DNA of 39,715 nt from an uncultured Collinsella sp. (GTDB lineage: Bacteria > Actinomycetota > Coriobacteriia > Coriobacteriales > Coriobacteriaceae), in NCBI GenBank assembly GCA_900542125.1, contig UQMO01000017.1:1-39715 (forward strand), written 5' to 3'. Numbering within the stretch: the first letter of the stretch is position 1; every line of letters begins with the position of its first letter. Position numbers and translations under genes: made by a program. Shown here piece after piece: positions 22,226 through 30,162 of this stretch. Under the pieces are notes generated by a model, which saw only the letters and a program-made list of their open reading frames with translations, did not search any database and was not told where the DNA came from.

Positions 22226-22924
22226 TTACTCCTCGTCTTCGGCGGCCTCAGATTTTTTAACGCTAGCACGCTTCTTCTTTTTGGAGAGATCCAGGCCAAA
22301 ACGTTTAACAAGCATTTCGCAAATCTCGCTCGAACGGGCCTTGAGATAGCTGCCCTTGCCGTTCTCGGCGTCGAACTTAAGGCGCAGCGCGAGCTTCTCG
22401 GCAACCTCGGCATCGATCTCGCCCTGGCAAAACTCGTACAGGCAACCGAGCATGTCGCGATACTCGAGGTCGCCGTGGTAGCACTGGATGGCCTCGTCCA
22501 GAATGGGCCAAGCCTCGCGCGAACGCTCGACGCTCGTGGCGCCCCACACGCACAGCAGGCGGAAGGCGGCATAGCGCAGCGTGGAGGAAATCTCGTCGAA
22601 CAGCGCGGTCTCGGCGCCCTCAAAGGCATCGCCCAGCTGCTCGGGGCAGGTGGTGGCGAGCGCCGTCAGGGCATCGAGGGCCTCCCAGCGGGTCTGCGCC
22701 TCGGGGCGGTCGAGCGCCTCGATCAGCGCGGGCACGCAGGACACGACGCGCTGCGGATCGCGCTCGGCAAGCAGATGCAGCACGCGGGCGGCAAACTGGC
22801 GGATGCGGCGCGTGGGGCAGCCGAGCTCCTGGACCAGGCGATCGACGGCGTTCTCGTTCTCCTCTGCCAGCTGGAGCTGTGCCAGCTCCTCGTCGGTGAG
22901 CTGTTCGTCTTTGTTTTCTGCCAT
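22226..22924 (-). CDS. HEAT-repeat protein
   Basis: A 232-residue, mainly helical cytoplasmic protein. After an acidic start come HEAT-like helix pairs, for example RRIRQFAARVLHLLAERDP, VVSCVPALIEALDRPEAQTR and WEALDALTALATTCP. The C-terminus is basic then acidic (LSKKKKRASVKKSEAAEDEE). AGAGG lies before the ATG. HEAT arrays act as binding scaffolds. The partner is unknown, and the operon with isocitrate dehydrogenase does not reveal it. Confidence 0.85.
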   Translation of the reverse strand: MAENKDEQLTDEELAQLQLAEENENAVDRLVQELGCPTRRIRQFAARVLHLLAERDPQRVVSCVPALIEALDRPEAQTRWEALDALTALATTCPEQLGDAFEGAETALFDEISSTLRYAAFRLLCVWGATSVERSREAWPILDEAIQCYHGDLEYRDMLGCLYEFCQGEIDAEVAEKLALRLKFDAENGKGSYLKARSSEICEMLVKRFGLDLSKKKKRASVKKSEAAEDEE

Positions 22925-22939
22925 AGTTACCTCTTCTTA

Positions 22940-23368
22940 CTATTTCCTAGCGTGCTTGCCAGCACCCTTGCTGTCATCGGTGACCGAGATGAGCTGTCGG
23001 TCGGCCGCGCCATTGCGACGTGCGCGGCGGCGCTCCTCGGCGTCGCCCGCGTCGGCGGCGGCTCGATGAGCCTTGTTGACGTTAAAGACCTCGTCGTGCT
23101 TGCGCCACGGACCGACGGACTCGCCAAAGCTCATCTTAAGACCGGCGATAAAGCCACCGAGCCAGCCGATCGGCGCAAACTGCACCAGCGGGAACAGCGA
23201 GAACACCCAGGTCAGCAGGACGACTGCCGCCGCTCCTGCAAAGTTGGCAATCCAGTAGTCGCGCTTGGTGATCACGCGCTTTTCGCACGCCCACTGGCCG
23301 CACAAAAAGCCGATGTAAATCGCAAAGAGAAAGAGCACCAGCGCAAGCACCACGAACGTCCAGCTCAT
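22940..23368 (-). CDS. Small membrane protein, unknown
   Basis: A 142-residue protein with two N-terminal membrane segments (about 3-22 and 38-62) and a hydrophobic stretch around LVQFAPIGWLGGFIAGL. A hydrophilic cytoplasmic tail follows, rich in Arg/Ala (GDAEERRRARRNGAADRQ). I do not recognise the family. The start at 23368 is chosen for GGGGAG eight bases upstream; the frame is open 12 codons further. It starts five bases after the dehydrogenase stop and is probably translated with it. Confidence 0.8.
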   Translation of the reverse strand: MSWTFVVLALVLFLFAIYIGFLCGQWACEKRVITKRDYWIANFAGAAAVVLLTWVFSLFPLVQFAPIGWLGGFIAGLKMSFGESVGPWRKHDEVFNVNKAHRAAADAGDAEERRRARRNGAADRQLISVTDDSKGAGKHARK

Positions 23369-23373
23369 AGGCG

Positions 23374-24453
23374 CTACTCCCCGTGATGGTGGCCGCAGCA
23401 GCACTCGTGGCCGTCGTCATGGCCGTGGCCGCCGCAGCACTCGTGGTCCTCGCCGTGGTGATGGCCACAACCGCACTCATGGTCCTCGCCGTGCTCGCCG
23501 CAACCGCAACCTTCCTCGTGAGCGCCATGCTCCTCGGGGCGATACTGCGACCAGTCCAGACCGGCGGCAATGGCGTCGGCCTCCTCCTTGTAGAGAACCG
23601 TGATGGCCTGGGTGCCCAGCTTGGCGCCACCGATGGCGTCGAGCATGTCGTAGAGCGTAAAGGCGACGTCGGCGCCGGGCAGCGCGAGCTCGCGGTCGTC
23701 GGCGTAAGCAAGGGCCAGGCGCAGGTCCTTAATGAAATGCTCGACCATAAAGCCGGGCTTGTAGTCGCCGTCGAGCGCCTTGGGGGCCAGGCTCTCCATG
23801 GCGCCGGACTTGCCGGTGCCGCCCAGGATCATCTGACGGGTCTTCTCCAGATCAAGGCCGCTCAGCTCGGCAAACGCCAGCGCATCGGCCATGCCGACCA
23901 TGCAGGCGCCCAGCGACACCTGGTTGGCGAGCTTGGCAGCCTGGCCCTTGCCGGCGCCGTCGAAGCAGCAGATGTTGGCCGCAAAGGTGGAAAGGATATC
24001 GCGGACCGGGGCAATGTCGTTCTCGGTGGCGCCCACGATAGCCGTAAGCGTGCCGGCGATAGCACCCGACTCGCCGCCGGTGACGGGGCAGTCAAACGCC
24101 ATGCGACCGGAGACCTGGGCGGCCTCGGCAATGTCGCGCGCCAGCTCGGGGGAGCTCGTGGTGAGGTCGATCAAGACCGCACCCGGCTTGGTGCACGCGA
24201 GCAGGCCGTCGCCCGCCAGGTAGAGCTCCTCGACCTCGGAGGGATAGCCCACCATGGTAAAGACGACATCGGCGTTCGCCACGGCGTCGGGCGGCGTATC
24301 GGCCCAAACGGCACCGCGCTCGATAAGCGCGGCGGCCTTGGACTTGGTGCGGTTGTTGACCGTGACGGGATAGCCGGCATCCAGGATGTGGCCGGCGATA
24401 GGGGCACCCATGATTCCGGTGCCGATAAATGCGACAGAGAGCTTGTTTGCCAT
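23374..24453 (-). CDS. Beta-hydroxyacid dehydrogenase with a His/Cys-rich metal-binding tail
   Basis: A 359-residue NAD(P)-dependent oxidoreductase of the 3-hydroxyisobutyrate / 2-hydroxy-3-oxopropionate reductase (GarR) family. The Rossmann start is VAFIGTGIMGAPIAGHIL. The substrate loop FDCPVTGGESGAIAGTL, the catalytic Lys in GAGKGQAAKLANQ and a helical C-terminal domain follow. The family normally ends near residue 300. Here 53 extra residues (307-359) contain 14 His and 9 Cys in imperfect repeats of GEDHEC and CGHHHGE. This tail should bind transition metal such as nickel, zinc or cobalt. AAGGAAAGG precedes the ATG. The enzyme's substrate is unproven (tartronate semialdehyde or a similar acid). 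Confidence 0.93.
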   Translation of the reverse strand: MANKLSVAFIGTGIMGAPIAGHILDAGYPVTVNNRTKSKAAALIERGAVWADTPPDAVANADVVFTMVGYPSEVEELYLAGDGLLACTKPGAVLIDLTTSSPELARDIAEAAQVSGRMAFDCPVTGGESGAIAGTLTAIVGATENDIAPVRDILSTFAANICCFDGAGKGQAAKLANQVSLGACMVGMADALAFAELSGLDLEKTRQMILGGTGKSGAMESLAPKALDGDYKPGFMVEHFIKDLRLALAYADDRELALPGADVAFTLYDMLDAIGGAKLGTQAITVLYKEEADAIAAGLDWSQYRPEEHGAHEEGCGCGEHGEDHECGCGHHHGEDHECCGGHGHDDGHECCCGHHHGE

Positions 24454-24550
24454 GAAACCTTTCCTTTTGGGTTGGGTGTTGTTACCAGGTTGAATACTCG
24501 GTGCCAGCGTTTGGGCTGTAGTTGGGATCGATTACGGCCGCAGCGCTTGC

Positions 24551-25504
24551 CTACTGACCGCGCACGCGGCGGGCGATGCGGTCGGAAAGCGACGCCTTGT
24601 CGGCGCGGTTCTTACCCCAAAACGCGCAGGCCACCATGCCGGGGCCCACGTGCGAGCCAATGGTGGGACCCACGGAGCTGCGAACGATCGTGACGTCGGC
24701 GCAGCCCTCCTCCTTGCGGATGGCGGCCTCGAGCCAGTCGCCGTCCTTTTCGGCATCGGCCGTCATGATGGCGATGGGCATGGTGCGGTCGGGCACGTAG
24801 TTCTCGCGGAACGACTTGAGGATGGACTTGAGCGCCTTCTTGCGGCCGCGGTTAACGCCGATCAGCGACAGCGAGCCGGCAAGGTCGTAGGAGAGCTCGG
24901 GCTTGACATCGAGCTTTGCCGTGAGCTGCGCCGCCGCGGGCGGAATGCGGCCGCCGGCAGCCAGCGCGTCAAAGCTCTCGAGCGTAAAGTAGCCGTGGAC
25001 ATAGGTCTTAGCCTCGTTTGCCCAGTCGACCAGCTGCTTGGCGGTCAGTCCCGCCGAACGCTGGCGCACGGCCTCGAGCGCCAGGAGCGCGCCGGTCGCG
25101 CAGGGCAGAGCGTTGTCGACCACGTAGAGCTCAAAGTTGGGATACTCGGCGCGCATGGCGTCCGCCGCCTGGCACGCGGAGTTGTAGCTCGACGACAGCG
25201 CCGAGGTAAAGCACAGGTAGACCGTGGGCGTGCCCTCTTTGGCGCACTCGGTAAAGAACTCGATATAGCGACCGAGCGACACAGCCGAGGTGGACACGCG
25301 AGCGCCGGCGCGCATACGGTCGTAGAACTCCTTAGGGCTCATGCTCGACCAGATATCGTCCGTGCGCTCCTCGCCATCGATGATAAAGGGGAAGCCCAAG
25401 ATATCGACATCGAGGTTCGCGGCGACCTCGGGGCTAAAGTCGCAGCAGGTATCGACGACGATGCGGCAGCGGTCAGAATGGCCGGTAGATGCAGCCTTGT
25501 CCAT
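24551..25504 (-). CDS. DegV-family fatty-acid-binding protein
   Basis: A 317-residue cytoplasmic protein. DegV proteins bind fatty acids, and some (FakB) present them to the kinase FakA. The domain begins with CRIVVDTCCDFSPEV. STSAVSLGRYIEFF, the lipid-binding SSALSSSYNSA, YVVDNALPCATGA and GRIPPAAAQL follow, with SSVGPTIGSHVGPG near the end. AAGGAG stands before the ATG at 25504; a TTG one codon upstream is less likely. Partner FakA is not in the window. It is a single-gene unit with the hpf terminator upstream. Confidence 0.93.
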   Translation of the reverse strand: MDKAASTGHSDRCRIVVDTCCDFSPEVAANLDVDILGFPFIIDGEERTDDIWSSMSPKEFYDRMRAGARVSTSAVSLGRYIEFFTECAKEGTPTVYLCFTSALSSSYNSACQAADAMRAEYPNFELYVVDNALPCATGALLALEAVRQRSAGLTAKQLVDWANEAKTYVHGYFTLESFDALAAGGRIPPAAAQLTAKLDVKPELSYDLAGSLSLIGVNRGRKKALKSILKSFRENYVPDRTMPIAIMTADAEKDGDWLEAAIRKEEGCADVTIVRSSVGPTIGSHVGPGMVACAFWGKNRADKASLSDRIARRVRGQ

Positions 25505-25522
25505 CAAAGCGACTCCTTACGT

Positions 25523-25555
25523 AAAAAAGGCGGCCATCCGCATGGGATGACCGCC
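25523..25555 (-). terminator. Terminator of hpf
   Basis: On the minus strand GGCGGTCATCC-CATGC-GGATGGCCGCC (25529-25555) is followed by TTTTTT. A small GTTAAC hairpin lies just before it. Confidence 0.93.
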
Positions 25556-25584
25556 GGCCGTTAACTCATGCAAGTTAACGTATT

Positions 25585-26169
25585 TTACTCGTCAAGCGTT
25601 TCGATGCGGGGCTTGATGATGCCATATCCACCATTCTTACGGTGATACACCACATTGATGAGGCCAGTCGTCGCGTTCTCGAACACGTAGAAGTCGTGGC
25701 CGAGCAGATCGGTCTGCACCAGCGCCTGCTCCTCAGTCATCGGGGTGACATCGATGACCTTCTCGCGGACGAGCAGGTCGTCCTCCTCCTCGGGCAGCAG
25801 CAGGTCGGCCAGATCCTCGACGCGCTCGACCGGTGCGACATCCGCTGCGCTGGCACCGCCCTGGCGGTTGTCCACGACCTTGGTCTTGAACTTGCGCAGC
25901 TGGCGGGTGACCTTATCGGCGGAGAGGTCGATGGCGGCGTACATATCTGCGCCGTGCTCGGCAACGCGAATCACCGAACCGCGGGCACGAACCGTAACCT
26001 CGACGATTGCCGGGTTGGGGTTCGAGGGGTTCTTCTCATAGCGAAGTACAACGTCGACCGTCATGGGCTCGATATCGAAAACCTTGAGCGCCTCGCCGAT
26101 CTTCTCATCCACATGCGCACGCAGAGCATCGGTTACCGTCGTCTTGCGTCCAGAAACCTTGATATCCAT
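25585..26169 (-). CDS. hpf: Ribosome hibernation promoting factor, long form
   Basis: A 194-residue factor (also called RaiA/YfiA long form) that dimerises 70S ribosomes into inactive 100S particles in stationary phase. The N-terminal domain, MDIKVSGRKTTVTDALRAHV through RQLRKFK, is followed by a flexible acidic linker (about 110-135). The C-terminal dimerisation domain has REKVIDVTPMTEEQA and HDFYVFENATTGLINVVYHR. TTGGAG precedes ATG 26169; a 20-codon longer frame has no site. It lies downstream of a candidate raiA-motif RNA and comF on the same strand, the arrangement in which that RNA is usually found. Confidence 0.96.
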   Translation of the reverse strand: MDIKVSGRKTTVTDALRAHVDEKIGEALKVFDIEPMTVDVVLRYEKNPSNPNPAIVEVTVRARGSVIRVAEHGADMYAAIDLSADKVTRQLRKFKTKVVDNRQGGASAADVAPVERVEDLADLLLPEEEDDLLVREKVIDVTPMTEEQALVQTDLLGHDFYVFENATTGLINVVYHRKNGGYGIIKPRIETLDE

Positions 26170-26486
26170 ACGTGGCTCCAATCTGCCTCGGGGACTTACT
26201 GTACTGGCTATGTACCCATTGCCGTGCATTTAATCACGCGGATTCCCAAAGACCCGAATAACGATTGCTTGATACCGCATACCGAAGTCTCGCACTTTTC
26301 TGTGGCAAAGTGCGCTATAGGAGGGAGCCGGCGACTTTATATTTGGTCCCGAAAATTGGCTTTGACCTGCTTGTTTTATAGAGATGAAAAAGCCGGGCTC
26401 CCCTATTGGGGAAGCCCGGCAGTGCGTGTTGAAACCGTGAAGAGGCGTCTCTCCTAGCGCATAGGAGACGCCACCCCTAGCAATAA
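26170..26486. other. Gap upstream of hpf with three hairpins
   Basis: A 317-base gap without a gene. CGCACTTT-tctgtggc-AAAGTGCG (26291-26314) is a perfect 8-bp hairpin in the probable hpf leader. A terminator lies at 26385-26420 and a hairpin at 26444-26472. The hpf promoter should lie between 26320 and 26390 on the minus strand (TATAAA is present), but I cannot fix it. Confidence 0.5.
26385..26420 (-). terminator. Terminator after the lipoprotein gene
   Basis: GCCGGGCT-CCCC and GGGG-AAGCCCGGC pair (26392-26420). The minus strand continues CTTTTTCATC. A second hairpin without T run (26444-26472) stands nearer the gene. Confidence 0.88.
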
Positions 26487-27497
26487 CTAGCTATTAAGCT
26501 TGTTAATGTCATCGTCGGTGATGGTGTCTTCCTGGCTGGACGATTTGTCTTCGGAGGATGCGGTCTCATTGTTGGAATCGGAGGACTCGCTGCCGGAGGA
26601 TGCGGAGCCAGACGACTGAAGGTTGACACCAGATACTGTCTTAGTGGTGAGGTCGTAGGGCATCGTGCCATACCAGACGCAGTGGACTGCCTCGAGCGTA
26701 CCGTCGACCGTGATGGCGTCAAGGGCATCGCTCACGGCACGGCACAGTTCGTCATTGGACGAGGCGCCCGCAACACCAAGCGTCGAGGGCGCCTCGAGCG
26801 CACCGACATAGGAGATCTCGCTCATCAGGCGTGCAAGGTAGCCGCCGGCCGTGGAGTCGCAGATCACATAGTCGACTTCGCCGGACTCGAGCGCCTCAAA
26901 GCACTCGTTGATGTTGGGGTAGGTCTTTTGGTTGGCGGTGATGCTCTGCTTAGCAAGCGCCTCCTGCGAGGCCGAGGACATCTGGACACCCAGAGTAGAC
27001 GTGTTAAGGGTATCGGTGGAAACGTTTAGCGACCCACCATCGCTGGTTCTACCGAACACGGAAGCGGCATCGTACAGGCAGGTGCCGAGCGAGCTAACGT
27101 CCCCGTCCGTGGAGTTGATCTCGCCGATAAAGATATCAGCCTTTTTGTCGCCGAGCGCGGAACCTGCCGAGGACGCATCGACAAAGGCGACCTTAAGGCC
27201 CATGCGGCTTGCGAGGGCGCGGGCGGCGTCAACCGCATACCCCGTGAGCTCGCCGTCGGCGTCCTGCATGGCCTGCGGCGCATCGGAAGTATCGAGGGCG
27301 ACTGTCAGGGTTCCGGGAGTGACCAGGGCATCGTCCGACACCGCCGGCGTGACGGTCTCGTACTCGATCTGGTCGATCGTGGGAGTCGTGAACGTAGACA
27401 GCGGGTTGAACGCGCATCCGCTCAGGCCCAAAACGGCGATGACCGCTGCGGTCCCAGCACCTAACCGAGCCGCGTGCATCAAGCTGCCCCTCACCAT
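26487..27497 (-). CDS. Solute-binding lipoprotein (SBP family 3-like)
   Basis: A 336-residue exported protein. MHAARLGAGTAAVIAVLGLSGC is a lipoprotein signal with the lipobox LSGC. Residues about 60-290 resemble polar amino-acid-binding proteins: LTVALDTSDAPQAM, GELTGYAVDAARALASRMG, KADIFIGEIN and GEVDYVICDSTAGGYL. The last 50 residues are Ser/Asp/Glu-rich and disordered. No ABC permease or ATPase gene is adjacent, so transport is uncertain and sensing is possible. Two starts have ribosome sites: 27497 (AGGG, 8 bases) and 27479 (GAGGGG, 7 bases). The frame is open far upstream through a structured RNA region, which I do not believe is translated. Confidence 0.82.
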   Translation of the reverse strand: MVRGSLMHAARLGAGTAAVIAVLGLSGCAFNPLSTFTTPTIDQIEYETVTPAVSDDALVTPGTLTVALDTSDAPQAMQDADGELTGYAVDAARALASRMGLKVAFVDASSAGSALGDKKADIFIGEINSTDGDVSSLGTCLYDAASVFGRTSDGGSLNVSTDTLNTSTLGVQMSSASQEALAKQSITANQKTYPNINECFEALESGEVDYVICDSTAGGYLARLMSEISYVGALEAPSTLGVAGASSNDELCRAVSDALDAITVDGTLEAVHCVWYGTMPYDLTTKTVSGVNLQSSGSASSGSESSDSNNETASSEDKSSSQEDTITDDDINKLNS

Positions 27498-27536
27498 GTC
27501 CACTACCCTGCCTTCTGTGTCGTATACGATCCGTGC

Positions 27537-27822
27537 GTTGCGCGGAATATCAGGTTGTTCCCACCAGCTGACCTGGTATTTGACCCCACACTTGCGCACC
27601 GGGGTGTTTGCTCGGGAGGCCGCAGCCACCTTCACGACTGGCCCGCTCGCCCGCGAGGCGGTATTGCCCCAAAGAAAGTAGAACGGACGGTGCGGCTTAC
27701 ATCTAGGACGCGCCATGATCGCGCCGCGCGCACGCGGTCGCTTACGTGGATCCCTTTGACCGCGTCTGTCTTGGACTAGGACGGGCATTTCGTCCGTCCG
27801 CAACCACAGCCTGGTAGGAACG
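27537..27822 (-). ncRNA. Candidate raiA-motif structured RNA
   Basis: A GC-rich, gene-free stretch between comF and hpf on their strand. It is closed by GTTGCG (5' side, 27800-27805) and CGCAAC (27537-27542), a 269-base domain. Inside are a perfect ACGCGGTC/GACCGCGT hairpin (27732-27765), a long-range CGGACGG/CCGTCCG pairing (27794-27800 with 27684-27690), an ACCCC/GGGGT stem (27583-27605) and a CAGGT/ACCTG stem (27551-27575). A promoter with TATAAT lies just upstream. The raiA motif is known to lie between raiA (hpf) and comFC in many Bacillota and Actinomycetota, which this matches. I cannot confirm the family consensus by eye. It could instead be a leader of the lipoprotein gene. Confidence 0.55.
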
Positions 27823-27828
27823 AAGCGC

Positions 27829-27857
27829 ATTATAGCTAAGTTCAAGCTAAAGTTTAA
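27829..27857 (-). promoter_or_regulatory. Promoter of the structured RNA
   Basis: A perfect TATAAT (27829-27834, minus strand) with a 17-base gap to TTAAAC (27852-27857), in a locally AT-rich stretch surrounded by GC-rich DNA. Transcription would start near 27822. Confidence 0.6.
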
Positions 27858-27929
27858 GGTTAGGGGCGTCATTCGCATCGCGAGTACAGATTTCGCAGGT
27901 CGGAGCGGGCTATTCGTGCCCCCATGAAG

Positions 27930-27958
27930 CCCGGAGCTCCCCCACGGGGAGCTCCGGG
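27930..27958. other. Perfect GC-rich hairpin
   Basis: CCCGGAGCTCCCC and GGGGAGCTCCGGG are perfect 13-bp arms around three bases. There is no T run on either side. It lies between the MITE-like element and the RNA promoter and may insulate the RNA from upstream transcription. Confidence 0.6.
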
Positions 27959-27978
27959 GCACCCGTCTCAGGGCGCCC

Positions 27979-28195
27979 TGTGCAAAAAACGGCAAATATG
28001 AGTACTGTCACCAATTTAGTAGCAGCGTATTACCGCCTCACGAGCCCTTTTTGAGTTCCGCACAGCCTGCTTGGCGCCAAGATATTCCACATTCGTTTAC
28101 TATCTCTTCGCTGAATCCAGATTTTCGGCCCAAGTTTCTTTGTTTTTGCTGTCACTAATCTAGTAACAGTACTCATATTTGCCGTTTTTTGCACA
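27979..28195. mobile_element. 217-bp MITE-like element
   Basis: Terminal inverted repeats of 47 bases (27979-28025 and 28149-28195). The outer 30 bases are perfectly inverse (TGTGCAAAAAACGGCAAATA then TGAGTACTGT), and the inner part pairs imperfectly. The 123-base interior has no gene. No clear target duplication is visible. It lies between the hypothetical 28231 gene and the structured RNA. Size and structure fit a non-autonomous transposable element, but no transposase relative is in the window. Confidence 0.75.
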
Positions 28196-28230
28196 GAGCA
28201 TATAAACAGACCCCCTATAAAGCCATAGTT

Positions 28231-29340
28231 TTACGCTGGCTTGAGCCCAAAGCACGCTCGGAGCGTATTCAGCAGAGCATCTTGCCTCTTTCGACGAGCC
28301 TCTACGCGATTCTGATATCGCTTACCCATACGCTGGTGGATGCGCCATGCGAGCGCTTCCATCGCTTCCATGTCGCGGAGCATTTCGTTGTTGACCGTCG
28401 CGACCTCGATTCCCATAGTAATCAAGCCCGTGTTGCGTTTTTCATCATGGATACGTCCCCTCCGGGAGGAATGACCCAGCTCACCGTTGTATTCCAGGTC
28501 AAACCGGGCTGCCTCCTGATACGCATCGCAAACTGCATGCGGCATCCCCGAGATTGCCTGCGCGCGGTCATCGAACTCGATCTTGTAGTCGGTCTTAAAG
28601 GGACCGCAGGCAAATCCGCCATAGGAAAACGGAAGCGAAAACATGGCAAGCATGATGCACTCCATAGGTGAGCGCAGGTTTTCTGAGAGGTAGGGACACA
28701 GGCGTAGCAGTTGTTTGGCCGCACTCCCCTTGCATGCCGCAAGGTAATCTGCCAGGCGATCGGGCGTCAGCACCGGCTCGACTTCAAAGTAGCCCACGTC
28801 TGCCGGTTGGTCCTTGTCCTTTGCAAGTTTATTCGTAACGGGCGAGGTGTAGGGAGGCAGATACTTCCCGCGGTCACTCAGTGAAATCTTAGAGCACAGC
28901 TCCTGGGCCAGGGCAAATGCCTGGATACAGCCGACCTCGCGGGCGACGACAACACAAAGGGCCTCGGGAGATAGACTGTACACCCCCGGTTCCACCTCTA
29001 GAATCGAGCCGGCGGGCAACCCGGAGCATACGGACCAGCCCACGCCAGGCATGCGGCGGCGCTGCGCCGCAGATCCCACCAGCAAGCAAAGATCTTCTTG
29101 CACCTCGCCGCTTGCGGCCCCAATCCGCACCAAGTCGGAAAGATAGATGTCCTCGGTCGAGGGCGACGACGTGCGCAGCACACGGCGCTCTTCATCGGGA
29201 TTGAGGTCCCTCCAGCTGATGTAACCCATTTTTCGGCGCTCGGCGCGCATCATGCGTAGCGCCGAGGCGCCTGTTAGGATTACGGAAGCCGCCAGCTGTT
29301 CGTCTGTCGGCTCGTTGCGCCGCTCAATCTTCACTGCCAC
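28231..29340 (-). CDS. Hypothetical Coriobacterial protein, possible nuclease-like fold
   Basis: A protein of about 369 residues in a style common in Coriobacteriia but not named to my knowledge. The middle has LRSPMECIMLAMFSLPFSYG. It then reads YKIEFDDRAQ and FDLEYNGELGHSSRRGRIHD, followed by EKRNTGLITMGIEVATVNN. Asp/Glu and basic residues in that spacing resemble restriction-endonuclease-like (DUF559/Vsr-like) proteins, where a D-x-E-Y strand and later conserved residues bind metal. No helix-turn-helix or signal is seen. An ATG at 29379 would overlap comF and lacks a ribosome site. I chose the GTG at 29340 preceded by AGGGG. The role is unknown. Confidence 0.7.
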   Translation of the reverse strand: MAVKIERRNEPTDEQLAASVILTGASALRMMRAERRKMGYISWRDLNPDEERRVLRTSSPSTEDIYLSDLVRIGAASGEVQEDLCLLVGSAAQRRRMPGVGWSVCSGLPAGSILEVEPGVYSLSPEALCVVVAREVGCIQAFALAQELCSKISLSDRGKYLPPYTSPVTNKLAKDKDQPADVGYFEVEPVLTPDRLADYLAACKGSAAKQLLRLCPYLSENLRSPMECIMLAMFSLPFSYGGFACGPFKTDYKIEFDDRAQAISGMPHAVCDAYQEAARFDLEYNGELGHSSRRGRIHDEKRNTGLITMGIEVATVNNEMLRDMEAMEALAWRIHQRMGKRYQNRVEARRKRQDALLNTLRACFGLKPA

Positions 29341-29350
29341 AAAACCACCC

Positions 29351-30157
29351 CTACCAAACGCGTGCGATAGCGAGGCCATCGACCGCTACGGCGCCGGCGC
29401 GCTTGAGTTCCGCCGAAGCCGCGGCCATCGTCGCGCCCGTGGTGATAACGTCATCGATAAGCAGCAGGCGGCGGCCGTGCACATCCTCAACCGTCTCGTA
29501 CATGCCTTGGGCACGCTCGCGGCGCTCCTCACGACCGAGTTCGCGCTGGTCGCCATGCCCGTACTTAACGAGAGCATCGAGCAGAGGAACACCCGACAGC
29601 TCGCAAAATGGGCGCGCAATAGCCTCCATATGATCAAAACCACGCCGCCGAAACGCTGCCGCCGTTGCAGGCACAAACACCACCGCATCCGCACCGGACA
29701 GCACGCCTCCGTAGCGATCGGGCGCTACGACCTGGGCATGCAGGGCGGTGTCGTAGAGCAGCTCCGCCAGATACGGAGCCAGACGTCGCTCGCCCGCATC
29801 CTTGTACGCTTTAATGATGCGCGGCAGCGGATGCGCATAGACGGCGCACGCCAGGCAGCGGTCGAGCGCCTCCGCCATTGCCGAGGACGTGCCCTCGACC
29901 GAACACTCAGTGCACAGCAAATCCCCAAACGGGGCGCCGCATCGGGTGCAGCTATGACGTGGGTCGATGAGCGTGAGCGCAGCCAGGCAGTCTTGGCAAA
30001 TAAGCGCACCGGCGCGCTCGCAGCCGGCACATCGTGTTGGCGACAATGCCTCGAGCGCCTCGCGTGCCACCCGCTCGGCAAACGGTAGTAATTCGTCCGC
30101 AAACGGTAGGGCACCGGCACCCTGCAGACAGCTCAATATGTTCAAACGGCTCTTCAA
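29351..30157 (-). CDS. comF: ComF-family phosphoribosyltransferase-like protein
   Basis: A 268-residue ComF/GntX-type protein linked to DNA uptake in competent bacteria. The N-terminal zinc ribbon has four CxxC-type pairs (CAGCERAGALICQDC, then CTRCGAPFGDLLCTEC). The C-terminal phosphoribosyltransferase domain has VVFVPATAAAFRRRGFDHME and the PRPP loop LLLIDDVITTGATM. The start is a TTG with GGAGGG seven bases upstream; no better start exists before residue 93. That ribosome site forms part of the hairpin at 30163-30194. It overlaps or touches the hypothetical gene that follows. Other competence genes are not in the window. Confidence 0.9.
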   Translation of the reverse strand: MKSRLNILSCLQGAGALPFADELLPFAERVAREALEALSPTRCAGCERAGALICQDCLAALTLIDPRHSCTRCGAPFGDLLCTECSVEGTSSAMAEALDRCLACAVYAHPLPRIIKAYKDAGERRLAPYLAELLYDTALHAQVVAPDRYGGVLSGADAVVFVPATAAAFRRRGFDHMEAIARPFCELSGVPLLDALVKYGHGDQRELGREERRERAQGMYETVEDVHGRRLLLIDDVITTGATMAAASAELKRAGAVAVDGLAIARVW

Positions 30158-30162
30158 GACAC

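Noticed and set aside
23374..23535. His/Cys tail as a frameshift artefact
   Set aside because: The repeats are regular, end at a proper stop, and the next gene starts five bases later with a good ribosome site.
23383..24693. 436-codon plus-strand frame over the dehydrogenase
   Set aside because: Antisense to a clear Rossmann enzyme and extends into the next gap and DegV; no domain.
27537..27822. SRP RNA, RNase P RNA or tmRNA
   Set aside because: The hallmark GGTCAGGTCCGGAAGG, GAGGAAAGTCC and tmRNA end motifs are absent.
27498..27995. N-terminal extension of the lipoprotein frame by 166 codons
   Set aside because: It would place a long basic segment before a lipoprotein signal and cross a promoter and structured RNA; real starts with ribosome sites exist at 27497 and 27479.
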